NCBI RefSeq assembly: GCF_007992715.1
Contig: NZ_BKAU01000001.1
Coordinates: 1,860,001 to 1,924,000, forward strand
Direction of reading: 5' to 3'
From: Chitinophaga cymbidii
Lineage (GTDB): Bacteria > Bacteroidota > Bacteroidia > Chitinophagales > Chitinophagaceae
DNA length: 64,000 nt
The translations under genes and the position numbers were made by a program. Shown piece after piece: positions 62,452 to 64,000 of this stretch. Below the pieces are notes generated by a model, which saw only the letters and a program-made list of their open reading frames with translations, was not told the DNA's origin and searched no databases. How positions within the stretch are numbered: position 1 is the first letter of the stretch; every line of letters starts with the position of its first letter.

Positions 62452-63255
62452 TTATTTCTCTCCTTTGAAAAATCCTTCTTCGGCAAGAATGCCGCGCATC
62501 AGCTCGTCCCGCACCGCGGTAATGTCCAGCGAAGGGTCTTCTGTTTCGAAGTTCAGCACAAAAAAGCTGGGATGCCTGTTCTCTTCGATCCAGCCGGTCA
62601 TCCAGCCGATATGTTTGGCGCCGGAAACGCCCCATCCGGATTTGTAGGCCAGCTTGTATTTGGGCGTTGATTCCTGCAGCATGACGGCGGACACCAGCTC
62701 CTGGGCGCGGCGCTGAAAGGGGAGCTGGTTGAAATAAAGCTGCTTTACGAGGCCCAGTTCCTCGTCCGGCGAAACCTGCAATGAATTATCCAGCCAGAAA
62801 GTATCGATGCGGCTGATCTTGCGGTTGCCGTACTGCACGGAGTCCAGCCAGTGCTGCATGGTATCGCGGCCGATGCGGCGGGCCACCTCCTGGAAGTAGG
62901 GTACGGAGGAAAGGCGGAAAGCCTGGGCCATGGTCAGGTCAGTGTTCCAGGAGGAGTTTTCCCGGGGAATGCTGTCCCAGGGGATGACCATGCTGGTATC
63001 GCGGATGGCGCCGGTTTGCAGGCCAACGAGCGCGTTGAATATTTTGAAGGTGGATGCAGGCGTAAAGCGTTGCTTGGCCCGGTCAATATTATAGACCTTA
63101 AAGGTGCCCTGACCATTGTCGAACAACATGAAACAGCCTTCCAGCTTGTATTTGGTAAAATACTTCTCCCAGCTTTTTTCTTCTTTCACGTTGTTGGGCG
63201 AGCAGGCGCCGAGAAAAAGGGCGGCGGCAAGCAGTAGCAGGCTGAACGGTTTCAT
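62452..63255 (-). CDS. Class D (OXA-type) beta-lactamase lipoprotein
   Basis: From the ATG at 63255 the protein has 267 residues; an ATG at 63282 would add 9. The signal MKPFSLLLLAAALFLGAC puts a lipid Cys at 18. Class D motifs are in order: STFK (68-71, active Ser and carboxylated Lys) in TPASTFKIFNAL, SSV in RLSSVPYFQ, QYGN in SVQYGNRKIS, and KSG in YKSGWGVSG, with the Trp of the WLDNSLQVSP region (FWLDNSLQ). It is expected to hydrolyse penicillins and possibly other beta-lactams in the periplasm. No insertion sequence, integron or regulator is adjacent, so it is likely a resident chromosomal gene. Confidence 0.92.
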   Translation of the reverse strand: MKPFSLLLLAAALFLGACSPNNVKEEKSWEKYFTKYKLEGCFMLFDNGQGTFKVYNIDRAKQRFTPASTFKIFNALVGLQTGAIRDTSMVIPWDSIPRENSSWNTDLTMAQAFRLSSVPYFQEVARRIGRDTMQHWLDSVQYGNRKISRIDTFWLDNSLQVSPDEELGLVKQLYFNQLPFQRRAQELVSAVMLQESTPKYKLAYKSGWGVSGAKHIGWMTGWIEENRHPSFFVLNFETEDPSLDITAVRDELMRGILAEEGFFKGEK

Positions 63256-63311
63256 GGGTGTTTGTTTTTCGATGATGTGCAAAAGTAAGGCTTGAAGAAT
63301 GGATTTGGCGC

Positions 63312-63341
63312 AAAAAAGGGGACTGATTTTGGTCAGTCCCC
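63312..63341 (-). terminator. Rho-independent terminator after kbl
   Basis: GGGGACTGA (63318-63326) pairs perfectly with TCAGTCCCC (63333-63341), followed on the minus strand by six T. Confidence 0.9.
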
Positions 63342-63381
63342 TGTTGTGGATATTTTAATGGTGGTAGTATCGGTGATATCG

Positions 63382-64000
63382 CTAAGCGGTGGCGGCTTTC
63401 AGCACACCCAGCTCTTTGCCTACTTTGGTAAATGCCGCAATGGCTTTGTCCAGGTGCTCCTGTTCATGCGCGGCGCTGAGCTGTACGCGGATGCGGGCCT
63501 GGCCTTTGGGCACCACGGGATAGAAAAAGCCGATAACGTATATGCCTTCCTGCAGGAGGCGGTCCGCAAACTGCTGGCTGAGCTTTGCGTCGTAGAGCAT
63601 GACGGGTACGATCGGGTGGTCGCCGGGTTTGATGTCAAAGCCGGCCGCGGTCATTTTCTCGCGGAAATATTTTGTGTTGAATTCCAGTTTGTCCCGCAGT
63701 TCGGTGGTTTCGCTGAGCATGTCCAGCACGGCGATGGATGCGCCTACGATGCTCGGGGCCACGGAGTTGGAGAACAGGTAGGGGCGGCTGCGCTGGCGCA
63801 GCATGTCGATCGTTGCCTTGCTGCCGCTGGTGAAGCCGCCGGAAGCGCCGCCGAGCGCTTTGCCGAGGGTGCCGGTAATGATGTCTACCCGGCCCATTAC
63901 ATTGCGGTATTCGTGCGTTCCGCGGCCCGTCTTGCCCAGGAAGCCGGAGGAGTGGCTTTCGTCTGACATGACGATGGCGTTGTATTTATCGGCGAGGTCG
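63382..64000 (-). CDS. kbl: Glycine C-acetyltransferase (KBL), C-terminal part
   Basis: About 206 residues are visible and the 5' end lies beyond the window. The frame stays open upstream of the Met in [14 protein letters not shown], which corresponds to the PLP Asp/His region of alpha-oxoamine synthases. The PLP-lysine segment [14 protein letters not shown] follows. [36 protein letters not shown] and the C-terminal [22 protein letters not shown] fit 2-amino-3-ketobutyrate CoA ligase (threonine catabolism) better than 8-amino-7-oxononanoate synthase. A terminator follows the stop. Confidence 0.88.
   Translation of the reverse strand, partial: DLADKYNAIVMSDESHSSGFLGKTGRGTHEYRNVMGRVDIITGTLGKALGGASGGFTSGSKATIDMLRQRSRPYLFSNSVAPSIVGASIAVLDMLSETTELRDKLEFNTKYFREKMTAAGFDIKPGDHPIVPVMLYDAKLSQQFADRLLQEGIYVIGFFYPVVPKGQARIRVQLSAAHEQEHLDKAIAAFTKVGKELGVLKAATA

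Overview
The window is chromosomal DNA of a Bacteroidota bacterium, most likely a Chitinophagaceae (Chitinophaga-like) member. The evidence is a SusC/SusD pair, a glycine-rich double-glycine-leader peptide of the type common in this phylum, a metH split into two genes, a long-form ispG, ribosomal protein bTHX, promoters of the Bacteroidetes type (TTG, about 20 nt, then TAnnTTTG), few Shine-Dalgarno sequences and moderate GC. No rRNA, tRNA, CRISPR array, prophage or intact insertion sequence was seen. Most long ORFs opposite these genes are antisense shadows.

Layout. 1-5.4 kb: end of a secreted protein gene, then susD and susC on the minus strand. 5.6-15.3 kb: a lipoprotein gene, a minus-strand cysS / glutaminyl-cyclase-like / alkA-like operon, and a minus-strand run rlmD, active rhomboid, inactive rhomboid and two membrane-anchored endonuclease/exonuclease/phosphatase (EEP) proteins. 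15.3-19.3 kb: a thioredoxin-like protein and three tandem PorT-type beta-barrel genes. 19.4-23.7 kb: metF, divergent from lptB, GH3-family and fabG genes. 23.7-27.2 kb: an SMP-30-like protein, a nucleoid-associated protein and a third rhomboid. 27.3-37.9 kb: a long minus-strand run with holB, ricT, a lipoprotein, glutathione peroxidase, recR, an Ig-like lipoprotein, a UvrD-type helicase-nuclease and a DUF3298 lipoprotein. 37.9-41.3 kb: pdxH, bTHX, HU, a DUF4286 gene, xth and the leader-peptide gene. 41.3-44.5 kb: an orphan TPR histidine kinase and a degenerate Y1-type transposase gene beside palindromes. 44.7-49.4 kb: the translation cluster rplM-rpsI-rpsB-tsf, then pyrH as a separate unit, and a zinc peptidase. 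49.9-52.4 kb: radA, comF and an overlooked 58-codon gene. 52.8-56.6 kb: split metH. 57-64 kb: a lipoprotein, a candidate small RNA, ispG, an AraC regulator, a BatC/BatB-like pair, a class D beta-lactamase and the end of kbl.

The window is mainly housekeeping. Methionine and one-carbon metabolism (metF, metH in two parts), DNA repair (AlkA-like, Xth, RecR, RadA, UvrD-nuclease) and envelope biogenesis (LptB, SusCD, beta-barrels) recur. The most unusual items are a promoter-to-terminator small RNA candidate (57261-57392), the active/inactive rhomboid plus EEP operon, a transposase-family protein without catalytic residues, a double-glycine-leader peptide with no exporter beside it, a 17-bp perfect inverted repeat between rpsB and tsf, and structured leaders before metF and metH. 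All function calls rest on motif reading by eye; no database search was run.
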